Assembly (NCBI GenBank): GCA_020205615.1
Contig: CM035173.1
Span: 48,660,617-48,724,616 of the forward strand
Direction: 5' to 3'
Length of the DNA stretch: 64,000 nt
Origin: Panax quinquefolius
Lineage: Eukaryota; Streptophyta; Magnoliopsida; Apiales; Araliaceae
The stretch's first letter is position 1. Every line of letters begins with the position of its first letter. Both the position numbers and the translations under genes were made by a program. Below, one piece after another: positions 12,291-24,023 of this stretch. A model generated the notes under the pieces. That model did not search any database. It was not told where the DNA came from and saw nothing but the letters and a program-made list of their open reading frames with translations.

Positions 12291-12691
12291 ATGAATTAAT
12301 TATTGAGTCGAGTCTCAAAGAATGAAATATTAATTCACGGATGTGGTAAAAGTCATCTTTGGTCGTAGTGCATTGATAGACTTGGTATGATTATGACTCA
12401 GGATTATTCGGTATAATCATGACCATAATTGAAAACACGAATATCCTTCGCCAAGTAGTGCATGGATAATTCGTGGTCGTGATACTATTAAGTCGCTGCG
12501 TCTCAAAGATTATTGGTTTTACTGCTTGTATATCTTTGGCTCAGTAGTGCAAAAGATGAAAGATGAATTGATATCTTTAATTTGGATCAGAAGATGAATT
12601 TAATATTTTTTTACGATAAAGGTATTCAAGGTATCCTCACCTCTTTATCATACCAGTGTACGCACTCTAATTTCGAGGGGCTAAATTCCAT

Positions 12692-12703
12692 AAGGAGGGA
12701 GAT
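12692..12703 (+). promoter_or_regulatory. E2 polypurine tract
   Basis: AAGGAGGGAGAT directly precedes the 3' LTR start TGTGAGACC at 12704. Confidence 0.85.
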
Positions 12704-15138
12704 TGTGAGACCCCAGATTTTATCAATAAAGATTTAAATTTTGTTTAAATAATTTTTAATATTATGGTGTGAATTTGAGATAATATTATAGTTGTGGGTA
12801 GTATTTATAAATTTTGCAAAGTATGCAAGTGGTTATATTATATTCGATTGGTCTGGGAATATTCTGGTTTAGCAGGAATATTCGCATAACTACTCAATCA
12901 TGGTGGACCCCACAATGTAATTTATTCATTTGATCGAGAAAAACGACAAAAATATTTTATTGAAATAATGGCGGAAGTTTTACCGTTGATATCGCTTGAA
13001 CTACTCGGTAGTAGTAAAAGTACAAGAATACGTGTGTGGTTGCATAGAAATACACCAGTATTGATTATCGATGCTTATGTGAGAAGTCACTCGGTTTGAT
13101 TCCATTATTATCGATTAATAATAATATGAATTATTATAGCGATAATGACGCTTTTGTTTTATTCAGTATTATTAACGTAATAAAATGTAAACATTTTTAT
13201 ATAAAATGTAATACTTTATTAAAGTTATTCTATAAATGTAATATATTATATTTTATTATGCATAGTGTTGCATAGTGTTTTGCAGATTTTGCATAGTGTT
13301 GCATAAGTGTTTGCATAGTAAAATGTTTTTATATAAATAGAATATATTATATTTTATTTAAAAGATTTTGCTTTTAAATATGGACCGCCGATTAAAGTAA
13401 ATCAACTGGACCGTTCATGGATTAATTACTATGCATTCTATTTTCCTATAAATAAGCTCATTCCTTCATTATTTTCTTTAATTCATTTGAAACTCTAGAG
13501 AGAAATTATAGAGAGAAGCTATAGAGAGAAAATCTATAGAGAGAAAAAGAAGAGTATTCGGTACTTCACTACTTTGATATCCAATTGTTTTTACGTAAGG
13601 GGTATTATTTGTTATATCCGTAAGGGGTGTTATTCTTTTTATTCATGAAGAGAACTTCGTTATTCCATTCATTATTATTCTCGTTGAATAACTCGTAAAA
13701 GTGGTATACCCTATACATAACTCGTATATATGCGAGACAATACCCTATACTTGGTGAAATCCTTATGTTATTCCATTTTTATTTATTCTCATTTGAATAA
13801 CTCAGATACGCTGAATCCCCTATACTTGGTGATCTTCTTCGTTATTCCATTCTTTATTATTTCGTTGGAATATCCGTCTGGTGTTTTACACCGGACCGGT
13901 TCCATTGTTTATTATTCCGCATTTATTATTCTCATTGAATATCCCGTCTCGTGTGTTTTACACCGGACCGGGTTCCATTGTTTATTATTCAAAGATATTA
14001 TTATTCTGTTGATCATCCCGCCGGTGTGAATTTCACCGACTCGGTTCCGTTATTATTATTCTCGTTGAATAACCTCGCCTATGCGGCAATACCGCATGCA
14101 TGGTGATTTATTTTGTTATTCCATTCTTTATTATACCCAAATTAGTTAAAACTTTGACTTCTATACTCCATGAAATTAGTAGAATATCCTCGATATTTTG
14201 CGTTTCATCCAAAGATCTTTTCATGAAAATATTCTTCCGATCATTCTTGAATTTTACTCTACAAAACAAAGATCTTGTCGACAATTTGGACGTTATTAAT
14301 TCTCGGATAAAATAATTCTTGAACTTGTTTTATTGAATTATTATGTCATTGTCATCATCCTCATGATATATTATGTTATCTTTCGCTTACATGCATAGAT
14401 GAACTTAGTATGATTATGACCGTGGATCATTTGTATAATCACGGCTTGTTATAAATGATGTGATAAAAGTCCTCAAAGGTATTCAGAATGCGTTGATGGA
14501 TAGTTTTTGGTATGATTATGACCAGGTGATTCTAAGTATAGTCATGACCATTGATAATTTGATGAAAATCCTTGACCGTGGTATGTGGATGATTAGATAT
14601 TGTGGTTTATTCATTAAACCGAGTCTTAGTGATAAAAATTTATGAAAACCTTTTTAAAACCTAAAAGATAGTAGACTTTATTTTTCTACTGACTCTTTTT
14701 AATGGATCAGATATTCACCGCAGCTTAAACCGGTTGTCTATTGTATTTTATCGTTTAACATTTGTTGAAGGCTAATGGTAATTTATTCGCATTATCTTAG
14801 TCATAATATTTCATCGGGCTAGTTGAGCTCACCCTTTCTTTCACCGTTCTCTTCGTGAAATGAGAATATAAATGAGACGAGTTGGGGAAACGAGTGATGG
14901 TCCTCAAGATAGCATTAGTAGTCCTCACTATTCTCGTGAAATAGTGTGATAATAATTGTAATGAGGACTCCTTGAGTATGGATATTGTCTAAATGACAAT
15001 ATTCCTATTAGAACTCTCAGTTTATGTATTGTCGTATGTTACACGACAGATGTATAATTAAGTTTGTATTTGAATTTATGTACCATGTAAGTGGCCACCC
15101 AAGATGGGTGACGTATACCTAATTTTGGGGGCGTCACA
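12704..15138 (+). repeat. E2 3' LTR
   Basis: 2435 bp with the same ends as the 5' LTR, directly followed by the TTATC target duplication. It has a TATA box at 13447-13454. The ORFs at 13730-14645 are frames through repeats and correspond to nothing conserved. Confidence 0.9.
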
Positions 15139-16598
15139 TTATCTATACTGGATTGTTAATCAAGAACACGAAAGTAAAATATGGTCATCTCTCAACGCAC
15201 CATACTCGTATCAAATCAAATCCATAGATGATAGAATCAAATTGAACACCCTAATTAACTAACTCACTATATCTCTATGTGACTTACAATTAAAAAGGAT
15301 TTAAGTACAAGTTCTTATTCGACTACATGCAATGCCTCGATATATCTCTATCCTAAGAACAAATCATGAATTCCAACTCCATGTACAACACATAAATACA
15401 TGCTATTATGATCAGATCTAAACTCATAATCCGTCACTCAAGTTCATATAGATTATCATAGTAATTGTTAGCTAGGAAATTAAGCAATTAAGGGCAAACC
15501 ATAATAGACAATCCAAATATAGCTAATAAGACTAACAAAGAAGCATATCAAAGTAAACTACACACTAAGATCCATAGTAATCTGAAAACAGAGTTTAATT
15601 CATAACGGAACTAGAATCCATCATCCACAATTGATTAAGCATTAAAAGATACAAATAGATAAGAAAAAAAATTAGAATTGAGATAAACAAATCTATATTC
15701 TCTTGCTTCCAATTTGTTTCTCCAATTATGATCAATAGCTTCAATCTTAAGTTCTAATCTAATTTAGGGTTCCTAATCTACTATAATCTAATCTAATGAA
15801 ATTCCTTCTCTAATCCTTGCAATTCTCCTCCTTTTATATGCCTCTTTATATGTCTTTAAGTCCTCTTAGAAGTCCTTGAATCAATCAGCTCGAACCAATC
15901 CTTCTTGAACTCAAATTCTGACAAAATTCACTTTTTCTACGCGTACCCCCGCTCCGTCTGGCTTTTTAACACTGCTAGGCCCGCCACGGTTGGCATACCT
16001 ACTGTTTTCAGCTTGTACCCCCGCCTCGGCTGGGGTTTTGTGCATAGAAAGCCCGCCCCGGCGAGGATCCTTTTTCTAATGCAGTATCCTCTGGTAAAAC
16101 GACTATAACTTTTGATCCGGGAGGAGTTACAAGGCCTGCCACCTATCAAATTGAAGCTCCCGATGAGCTCTACATTTTTTACTCTTTGAGAATTGAGAAA
16201 TAACGGATGGGTGAAGGTATAAATTGGGTTGGAAGTGACTGCTATGCAAATGGCCATCCAAAACAGTGAAGTTCAACGTCCGTTGGTATAAAGGTCATAA
16301 CTCTTGCATCCGAACTCCGATTGAAATAATTCAAGATGTTCCGGAAAGCTAAGAAGAAGCTCTACAACATATTCCAAGTTCCAAGTCCAGAACAAGAAAT
16401 GAACATGAAAGCCCAAACGATGTCCCCTTTTCCTTGTGTTTTCCTTGCTTTTCCTTACCAATAGTCGCTCACACCGCTACCAAACATATAATCTACAAAA
16501 TGAACACAAAATGCTTGAAAAGTAGCTAAGAAACATGAATATAAGTAACTAATTCAATTAACAAATACTGGATAAGTAGGTATAAAACCTACTTATCA

Positions 16599-16932
16599 CT
16601 CTGATCCATGCCAAGAACACCGACCAAGACATAGCGTCTGTGCACTCCGTTGGCTGAAAGGAGTAGGACATGGCTATATCATGGGTAAAAAAATACCCAT
16701 GTCGTCGGAAAGTGCCAATCGGTCTCAGGTGTGACATGAGCCACACATACAACATGACCGAGCTGCCTATAAATACCCCTACAGGATGGGTACAACAATA
16801 CGTGGCTGATCGCAATGTCTCTGTCACGATCATAGGCACAATGGTATGACCATCCCTGAGAGCTCTCACTGCCATGATAATGTCAATATCCAGCTCATCC
16901 ATATACCGTGGCATATACACATATGACAATAC
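16599..16932 (-). pseudogene. DUF7745 / plant mobile-domain-like gene, downstream fragment
   Basis: A 111-codon open stretch with ordinary base composition, unlike the AT-rich flanks. Readable motifs: VYMPRYMDELDI, IIMAVRALRDGHTIVPMIV, TETLRSATYCC, then GVFIGSSVMLYVWLMSHL and a GYFFTHDIAMSYSF tail. The pattern of a short helix, (V)PMI(V/L)(T/A)ET(L/F)RS, FIG....L.(V)W..SHL matches my recollection of the DUF7745 family of plant proteins. The frame is cut at 16598 by the E1 LTR and at 16933 by copia LTR C1. The upstream exons lie about 39 kb away at 56315-57900 on the same strand. Function is unknown. It could be a host gene or a captured gene in a larger transposon. Confidence 0.55.
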
Positions 16933-18640
16933 AGTTTGGTTTATAATATTCATGAACGCAATCAAATTGCACAAATTAAGCAAAAACGTGAAAAGTCAAA
17001 GTTTTAAAATTTTACAAACCATATACCAAGATCATCCTTTATGCAGAATTATTAATTAAACGAAAAAGAAAGATCAAGAATCATACCCTTGAAGATTCGA
17101 GCTTCCTCAGGTACAAGTTCACCTCCAATCTTTTTCGTGTTCAACTTGAATCCATCGGGGTTGGTTCCTTCCTTTGATCAATGTTAGCCACCCAAGTGTT
17201 TGGCCTCTAGAGGTGATCCACCAAGGAAGAAGAAAGATTCAAGAAGATGGGTATTTGGCAAAACCCTAGTTTTTCTATCTCTCATAGAAAGGGAGCGTAC
17301 TCTCCAACAACTGGAATCACGCCTGTTGTAAAAAGTCCACAACAACTCTACACCCATAATAAGACTCCTCTTATTTATAGATGTAGGCAGCCCTCCTTAA
17401 CAATTAAGGAATTATGTTTTTTTAATTAATTAAATTCCTTTAATTAATTAGGCTCCCAATCTTATTAGGAATAATTAATTAAACTCTTTTAATTAATTAG
17501 CCTCTTAATCTTATTAGGATATATGAGAGTACCTTCATTAATTAATTTCCAAACTCTTTTAGAAATTAAATAATAATAATAGTAATAATAATAATAAGAC
17601 TCTCGTATTAATTTATATTTAATATTTCCAAAATATTAAATAATAAATATTAAGCTATATAATTTATTCTATCACTATAGATTAAATTAAATATATTTAA
17701 TTTATTATTACGATTATACCATTAACTTCTTAAATAATTATTCTTTTTTTATGGTGTGACTTATTAAAACCATATTGTGAATAAATCAATTAGAACAACT
17801 CTAATCTTATTTAAATAAATAAATTAAACTATTAATTTATTTAAATAAATAAAGTTATTCTACAATAGGGATAAGTCTCCCTAGCAATCAACGACTTTCC
17901 AGATAATATAGATTTCAACATTAATCATAAAAGAACCTTTGAGTAAATAGTTACCATACAATTCAATCCTTCCATCATACAATGTCCCAATTAAATATAA
18001 GATATTGAATTACTGTCAAGTCTTATTTTATTTAATTATATGTATTTCGATCCTTAAATGCACAACACCAAATAATGCAAATTACGAACTCCTTTCTAAT
18101 TTCATTCTGCCTTGGCCAAGGACTACTGGGTTGTCATTTATCGAATCACATAGGACATTTCTCTTCTTTTACTAGAAGTGGTAGATTCTTTATTGATCAT
18201 ACATTATCGCCATGTACAACTTATTATACCCAAGCATACCCTTTGATATACCCTAAGGGTCTTAAGGAATAAGTCAAAGTATAACTCATCATACATAAGA
18301 TACTATGATGATCTCAAGTCCAAGGATCACTTGTACTACTATCACTACAGGAATTCCTATTGACAGGCAAGTAAAACTTCATTAGGTATTCCTTAGCGAG
18401 CCACATTCAGTGAACTTATTCTCTAATAAGCACCTACATACTTGCTTTAGTGTCTCCACACAAATGATCATGAAATCAATCATCCTCATCCAATGAGCAA
18501 GTAACGTATGTACCAATCTATATGAATTCACTAATCCCCAATTTAGTAATCCAACGATTGAGAACTATTTTAGTTTTAAGCTTTCTAAGAATTTAGATCT
18601 AATTAGAATGATCATCATCATTATTCTAAAAGCATTGCTT
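16933..18640 (-). repeat. C1 3' LTR, truncated
   Basis: Aligns with the full copia LTR at 18660-20536, but its terminal TG is degenerate (AG at 16933-16934) and it stops after AGCATTGCTTA. Then an 18-bp piece of an LTR start, GGTTTGTAATATTCTTTA, leads into C2. The ORF at 18075-18272 recurs in each LTR copy (27242, 44619, 51872) and shows no protein family, so it is a conserved chance frame. Confidence 0.8.
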
Positions 18641-18659
18641 AGGTTTGTAATATTCTTTA

Positions 18660-20536
18660 TGTTAGGTTTGTAATATTCATAACGCAATCAAATTGCATAA
18701 AAAAAGCTAAGCGCGTAGTAAAATCGAGTTTAAAAAAATTTACAAACCATATACCCGGATCACCCTTTATGCATAATTATTAATTAAACGAAAAGATAAA
18801 GAATAAATCATACATACTTGAAGATCGAGCTTCCTCAGTACAAGTTCACCTCCAAATCCTTTTTCGCTCAACTTGAATCCACCGGGTTTGGTTCCTTCCT
18901 TCGATCAACGTTAGCCACCCAAATGTTTGGCTCTCAGAGGTGATCCACCAAGGAAGAATAAAATTCAAGAAGATGGGTGTTATGGCTCAAACCCTAGTTT
19001 TTCTATCTCTATAGAAAAGGGTACTCTCCCAACAAATTGGAATTATTACGACATTTGAAAAAGTCAACAACCCATAATCACCCATAATAAGACTCTCTTA
19101 TTTATAGATGTGGGCAACCCACCTTAACAATTAAGGAATTGGGTTTTATTTAATTAATTAAATTCTTTTAATTAATTAAGCTCCCTAATCTTATTAGGGA
19201 TAATTAATTAAACTCCTTTAACTAATTTTCCTTCCTAATCCAATTAGGAATAAATGAGAGTACTTATATTAAATTAATTCCTAAACTCTTTTAGAAATTA
19301 AAATAATAATAATTGTAATAATATTAATAATAAACTCCTCTTATTAATTTATATTTAATATTTTAAAATATTAAATAATAATATTAAGCTATTTAATTTA
19401 TTCTATCACCATAGATTAAAATAAATATATACTTAACATATTATTACGATTATGCCATTAACTTCTTAAATAATTATTCTTCCTTTTATGGTGTGACCCT
19501 TTAGGTTCTCCATATTAAACCCACAGAATAAATCAATTAGAATAATTCTAATCTTATTTAAATAAATAAATTAAACAATTAATTTATTTAAATAAATAAT
19601 ATTTATTCTACAATAGGATGTTCTCCCTAATGATCAACGACTTTCCAGATAATATAGATTTCAACATTAATCATAAAAGAACCTTTGAGTAAATAGTTAC
19701 CGCATAATTCAATCCTTCCACCATACAATGTCCCAATTAAATATAAGACATGGAATTATCACAAGTCTTATTTTATTTAATTATATGTATTTTCGATCTT
19801 AAATGCACAACTCCAAATAATGCAAATTAGAAACTCCTTTCTAATTTCATTCTCGCCGCCAAGGATCATCGGGTTGTCATTTATCGAATCACATAGACAT
19901 TTCTCTTCTTTTATTGAAGTGGTAGATTCTTTATCGATCATACATTATCTCCATGTACAACTTATTATACCCAAGCATACCCTTTGATATACCCTAAGGG
20001 TCTTAAGGAATAAGTCAAAGTATAACTCATCATACACAAGATACTATGATGATCTCAAGTCCAAGGATTACAGACTACTATCACTACAGAATTCCTATCG
20101 ACAGCAAATAAAACTCCATTAGGTATTCCTTAGCGAGCCAATGCTCAAGTGAACTTATTCTCTAATAAGCACCTACATACTTGCTTTTTTAGTGTTCCAC
20201 ACAAATGATCATGAGATCAATCATCCTCATCCAATGAGCAAGCAACGATGTACCAATCTATCCGGATTCACTAATCCCCAATTTAGTAATCCAACGATTG
20301 GGAACTATTTTAGTTTTAAGCTTTCTAAGAATTTAGATCTCATTAGAATGATCATCATCATTATTCTAAAAGCATTGCTTAAAACTATGGGTTTATCACA
20401 TATTATAAAACAAAGATCATGTAGATAATTAAAAGCCTTTAATAAATTAATACTTTTTATTAATAAATGAATAAGATTGTTATAAAGTATATGCTTTATC
20501 ATCAAACATGATTGGCTTGTGTGCATACTACTTTCA
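18660..20536 (-). repeat. C2 3' LTR
   Basis: Plus-strand reading starts TGTTAGGTTTG and ends CTACTTTCA. The minus-strand promoter contains a TATAAATA box near 19106 (seen as TATTTATAG). The ORFs at 20192-20526 are unrelated frames at its U3 end. Confidence 0.85.
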
Positions 20537-20549
20537 ATCTCCCACTTGC
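20537..20549 (-). promoter_or_regulatory. C2 polypurine tract
   Basis: Minus-strand GCAAGTGGGAGAT sits directly before the 3' LTR start TGAAAGTAG; identical in C3 (51141-51151). Confidence 0.85.
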
Positions 20550-20550
20550 A

Positions 20551-21720
20551 CTAAAGCCAATCGTCATGGTATCTCATACTCTTCTTCTCTAAGTGACGAT
20601 TATCCCGCTGTTGGATAAGCTTTAGTTAATGGATATGTAATGTTGTTCATGAGAGTCCACTATCTCTATAGTGATTTCCCATCTTTCAATGATTCTAATA
20701 ATCAAATGAAAGTGCCACAACACATGTTTAGATCCAAGATGAGACTTAGAACTATTCCTAGTTCTCAGAATGAACTTTTAATCCAAACAATCAACTTGCA
20801 GCCTTCATTTATAGCTATATACTTTGTCTTTATCACTAAACCAAAGAACTCTTTTCATTGTTTGGAACCTTTCCAATTCATCGCACCATCGCTCAAGATA
20901 ACGCTTTACCTTAAAGTGGATTTTTCGTCATCTTGGTCCGTCTCGAAAAACTTGAGTCTGTTAAGCCCTCTAGTTTTAATTTAGACCCACCATGAATATG
21001 ATCACATCCTTAGTGCTTGCTAAGCACTTTAAGATGTTTTTCACCGACTCACATAGTGAACTTCTCCATAATACGACCGATCAACATCGTGTCTCTCATA
21101 TTTCATTGCATACATGATTGTCACTCATGCGATCTCTCTCTTTCGTGAGTCTGTGGGGACTATTAAGAGAGATACACCCATAGCTCATCGACATGAGACA
21201 TCTCTTGAGTTTGCCATGCTAAACGACTTTTTTAGCATCAAATGAATATACGCTCGGGTTAAGTCGAGCATCCTCTTAAATCTATCTATATAGATTTATA
21301 TCCCCAATTAAGATACTCTTCCAAATCATTCATGGAGGAATGTTTAGACAACTTTATCTTTATCGATTGTAGCATTGGTATGTTATTCCTCATCCGTAGT
21401 ATATCAACATATAATACTAGAAATTTCACGACGCTTCCCACCAATCCCTTTTTGTACACACTAGAACTCTTACCTCATCGAATGTAACTCGATCATCATC
21501 TTCTATGATGTGTACCTCATCATCATCATCCATGATGAATCCATACCTCCTAGGTATCTTCAGACTATTCCGCATTTTATTTATTCTGCCAGGTACAATA
21601 GGTCTATCTATGTGTTCCTCTTATTCGACTTTATAAGAGTTTTTGTGGTTCTTGAACTCTTCAAGATCTATTATCCTCCCACTAGCCCCTTCAATGATAA
21701 ACACCTTTATCTTGAAGGCG
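20551..21720 (-). pseudogene. C2 pre-RT linker joined to RT end and RNase H
   Basis: On the minus strand, 21720-21480 holds the linker before RT (a YGFIMDDDDDEV-like acidic stretch and EDD). Some 75-100 bp later the frame resumes at the end of the copia RT domain, with remnants of FLVLYIDD and NDIPMLQS (about 21440-21340). RT thumb and RNase H-like sequence (LKRMLGLT, KLEGLTDSS, TEAEY-like blocks) then runs to the polypurine tract, broken by stops and frameshifts. The RT core between linker and YIDD box, several hundred bases, is absent. It would have copied and processed the element RNA/DNA hybrid; it cannot now. The plus ORF at 20640-20984 is its shadow. Confidence 0.6.
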
Positions 21721-22740
21721 CGTGTGTTTCATAACAAACACCTTTTGCTAAGTAGAATTATAGAACATATACCCTAAACTTACTTTAGGATGTCCCACAA
21801 ATCACACTTGTCAAATCTTGTCCCAAGCTTATCCTTTTGAAACCTTTTCACATAAGTCGACAACCCTTATCTTAACATACTTAAGATTAGAATCCTCCCC
21901 GTCCCATAACTTTTATGGAGTCTTCAAATGGATTTTGAGGTTACCTTTTCGTAGAGATATGCAGTACCATTTCTAGGACATGATCCTGTAAGGATATCGG
22001 AATGTCGATAAAATCATTATGGACCGCACTATGTCCAACAAGGTACGATTTTTCATTTCGATACATCAATCAATTATTACAGATCGAGATGTGTCCATTA
22101 TGAGAAAACCATTTGAGATGATCTAGAAACTTATTGCACAAGTATTTATTCCTCGATCTAATCAAAGAATCTTAATACTTTGCCAATTTGTTTCACTTTC
22201 AATTTTTGAACCTTTCAAATAATTCACACTTGTATTTCAACAAATACACACATTCAACTCTTTGAATGATCATCTCTTTTCTTATACTAATTTGTTCAAT
22301 ATGCAAAATTATTTTCATGTAAGTCAAGTATACAAAATTTATTAAGTAATATTCCATTTATACAAAACATTATTATTATAAATGTAACAACAATTGTTCT
22401 TAATTATAATACCAAAGATTTTATCATTCAACAATAAAATGGAAATAATATTTTTAACAAGAATTGGAATACAATAACAACTTATCGACTTAATAGATTT
22501 GGTTCAGTAGGCATTGCTAAACTATAAGTTTCTATGGCTAATGTTGCAACCTTTGCTTCATTTTCCACACATAGATTACTTATATTTGTTTAGCTTTTAC
22601 TCGCTTGGTCCCTTCATAAATCTATATTTATGATAACCAAAGTCAGATCCAATACCCAAGTAGAACCTCGACTTAAAGAAAAATTTATTTCAATCATGAA
22701 CAAATTGTAGATTAGAACCAAACTTCACTAAGCTTCTTTG
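21721..22740 (-). pseudogene. C2 protease and partial integrase
   Basis: Read leftwards from 22740: a degenerate copia protease (WVLDTD-like, near 22660), the beginning of the GAG-pre-integrase segment (YRTEILLNGFCILDLHENN-like, near 22350), then at once FERFKEF and (R)SDQG.KYL.NEFLDHLK, VSERKNHTLLNMVRS and a well-kept integrase C-terminal GRIPNLKYVKIRGCPTYVKK...FVGHPK...GYMFYN (22000-21770). The zinc HHCC motif and first half of the integrase core appear to be missing. Many stops. The copies in C1 and C3 have the same order. Confidence 0.6.
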
Positions 22741-23460
22741 GTTAGCCTCTCGCAAGATGCTTCTCGCAGCTTTTCCAAAGGTCCAAAGCTTATTGCAAAG
22801 TGGAAGCAAACCCTTTGCTATCCGTGACGCTTTTGTTCTTATTATCCTTTGTTTATGCCTTTCTATTTACCTTCTTTGAATCGTTCTTCTTTCGTAAGAT
22901 CCTTTGGCCCCTACCAAGAAGACTTTGATTTTCTTGGTTGGAAAGTGACTCTCAACATTTTCAACATGTTAAGCAAATCAAAATGAGGTCGATATCTAGC
23001 TTGTTCATATGAAAAATTCACAACAATTGTGAAAGGAGTCCGGAGTGAGTGCAAGATCAAATCTTCGCTCAACTCTCCATCCATGACAAAACCGTTGTCC
23101 TAATCGATCAATCAAATTGATTATGTTAAGAACTTTTATTCTGCATTTATAGTGCCATTGGCCATTCTAGATCTAAGAGCTCCTTAGATATCTCGATATC
23201 TATCGGGCCCCATTTTCCTCACCATCAACTACTTGATGTGCAAGGAATATAGTAGAAGCATCCATAGTTTCACGCCGACGTCAAGCTCGTTACTCATGGA
23301 TGCGAGCATGATGCATCGAGCCAATCAGTGCATCATCTTGCCACTTTCTAAAAGTAGCAATCTCTTCCTCAGAGGCATTGTCTCGCAACCATTGCAGGAT
23401 AGCGATTATGACATAATAAGATAGCTTTTCACTATGAGAACTATTCTCAAATTCCTTAAC
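22741..23460 (-). pseudogene. C2 gag (copia UBN2 type) remnant
   Basis: Homologue of the better-kept C3 gag at 48155-48960. The minus strand carries a MANGT-like block, ISLP-like and NMLK.VESHFPSKKD-like blocks, then a KGVCFH zinc knuckle remnant near 22810-22780. Frames change repeatedly, often next to CAG/CTG sites. The plus ORF at 23233-23424 is antisense to it. Confidence 0.6.
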
Positions 23461-23734
23461 CAATCCGCTTAATTTTATTTGGTTAATTTAGCATCTAATA
23501 TGCTTCGCAGTTGATAGTAATTTTAGACATTGTAAAATTTCGTAAATGAATTTGTAATTAACAACATTTTAACATACATTCTTTTATTAATTACCAAAAT
23601 AAATTAGGTCTTGTTTTAAATTGGTATCTCCCACTATTTTCTTCAAACTATATTACCTCACTTATATAGTTCGGCAAAATCTAATTAAAGATTTGCTAGT
23701 GAGAATAAGGATCCCATTTCAAATGTATATAGCC

Positions 23735-24023
23735 TTGTGGTGACACAACAAACTATATATAAATAAATAGGTAGACAACTTTTGTCAATTACATCAACTA
23801 TGCAACTCAGATTTTTGCCTCTTAGATTTTTTTGATCAAGTGGTGGCACATCCGAATCAAAATTATCCAAGTTAAGTCCGACCTAGCACTCCATATATTC
23901 AAAAAGAAAAATATCATCCTTGTGGTGACACAACAAAACAATATTGTTCAATTTTCTTTATAAGCATCAAATGTGATAAATTAACATCTTAAATACTTAA
24001 TACTTGCCTTTGTGGTGACACAA
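23735..24023 (-). repeat. three TTGTG/CACAA stem-loops before gag, C2
   Basis: The 14-bp motif TTGTGGTGACACAA (plus reading) occurs at 23735-23748, 23920-23933 and 24010-24023. Each can form a 5-bp stem with a 4-base loop, and all are followed by CAAA. They sit between leader and gag start. The same three occur in C1 and C3 at matching places. Confidence 0.75.

Larger units (their letters stand above)
6670..15138 (+). mobile_element. E2, Ty3/gypsy-type LTR retrotransposon, non-autonomous
   Basis: Complete 8.47-kb element inserted in the E1 LTR. It has a perfect 5-bp target duplication TTATC (6665-6669 and 15139-15143), two LTRs of about 2.44 kb with TGTGAGACCCC...GGGGGCG(C/T)CACA ends, a tRNA-iMet-like PBS, a decayed gag-protease and a polypurine tract. 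There is no RT, RNase H or integrase. The 3' half of the internal region (about 10500-12690) is not pol but resembles the interior of solo LTR E3 (35220-36600). DTGS protease and tRNA-Met priming fit the Del/Tekay-like gypsy branch; this placement is inference. Confidence 0.9.
6380..16598 (-). repeat. E1 LTR interrupted by E2
   Basis: The LTR runs 6380-6669, is broken by element E2 with its TTATC target duplication, and resumes at 15139. It ends at 16598 with the same TGATAAG terminus (minus strand) as the other LTR. Reassembled it is about 1.75 kb and aligns with 1587-3404 apart from the 62-bp duplication. To its right the sequence changes abruptly into the DUF7745-like coding fragment, so 16598/16599 is an outer boundary of E1. 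The other outer end lies left of the window, so the E1 TSD cannot be checked. Confidence 0.9.

Noticed and set aside
18075..18272. Recurring 62-69-codon ORF (MQI(R/T)NSFLISF...) also at 27242, 44619 and 51872
   Set aside because: It lies in the same place in every copy of the copia LTR and persists through LTR similarity; there is no coding-type substitution pattern that I can see.
20640..20984. 114-codon plus ORF as a gene
   Set aside because: It is antisense to the C2 RT/RNase H remnant, whose motifs are readable on the minus strand.
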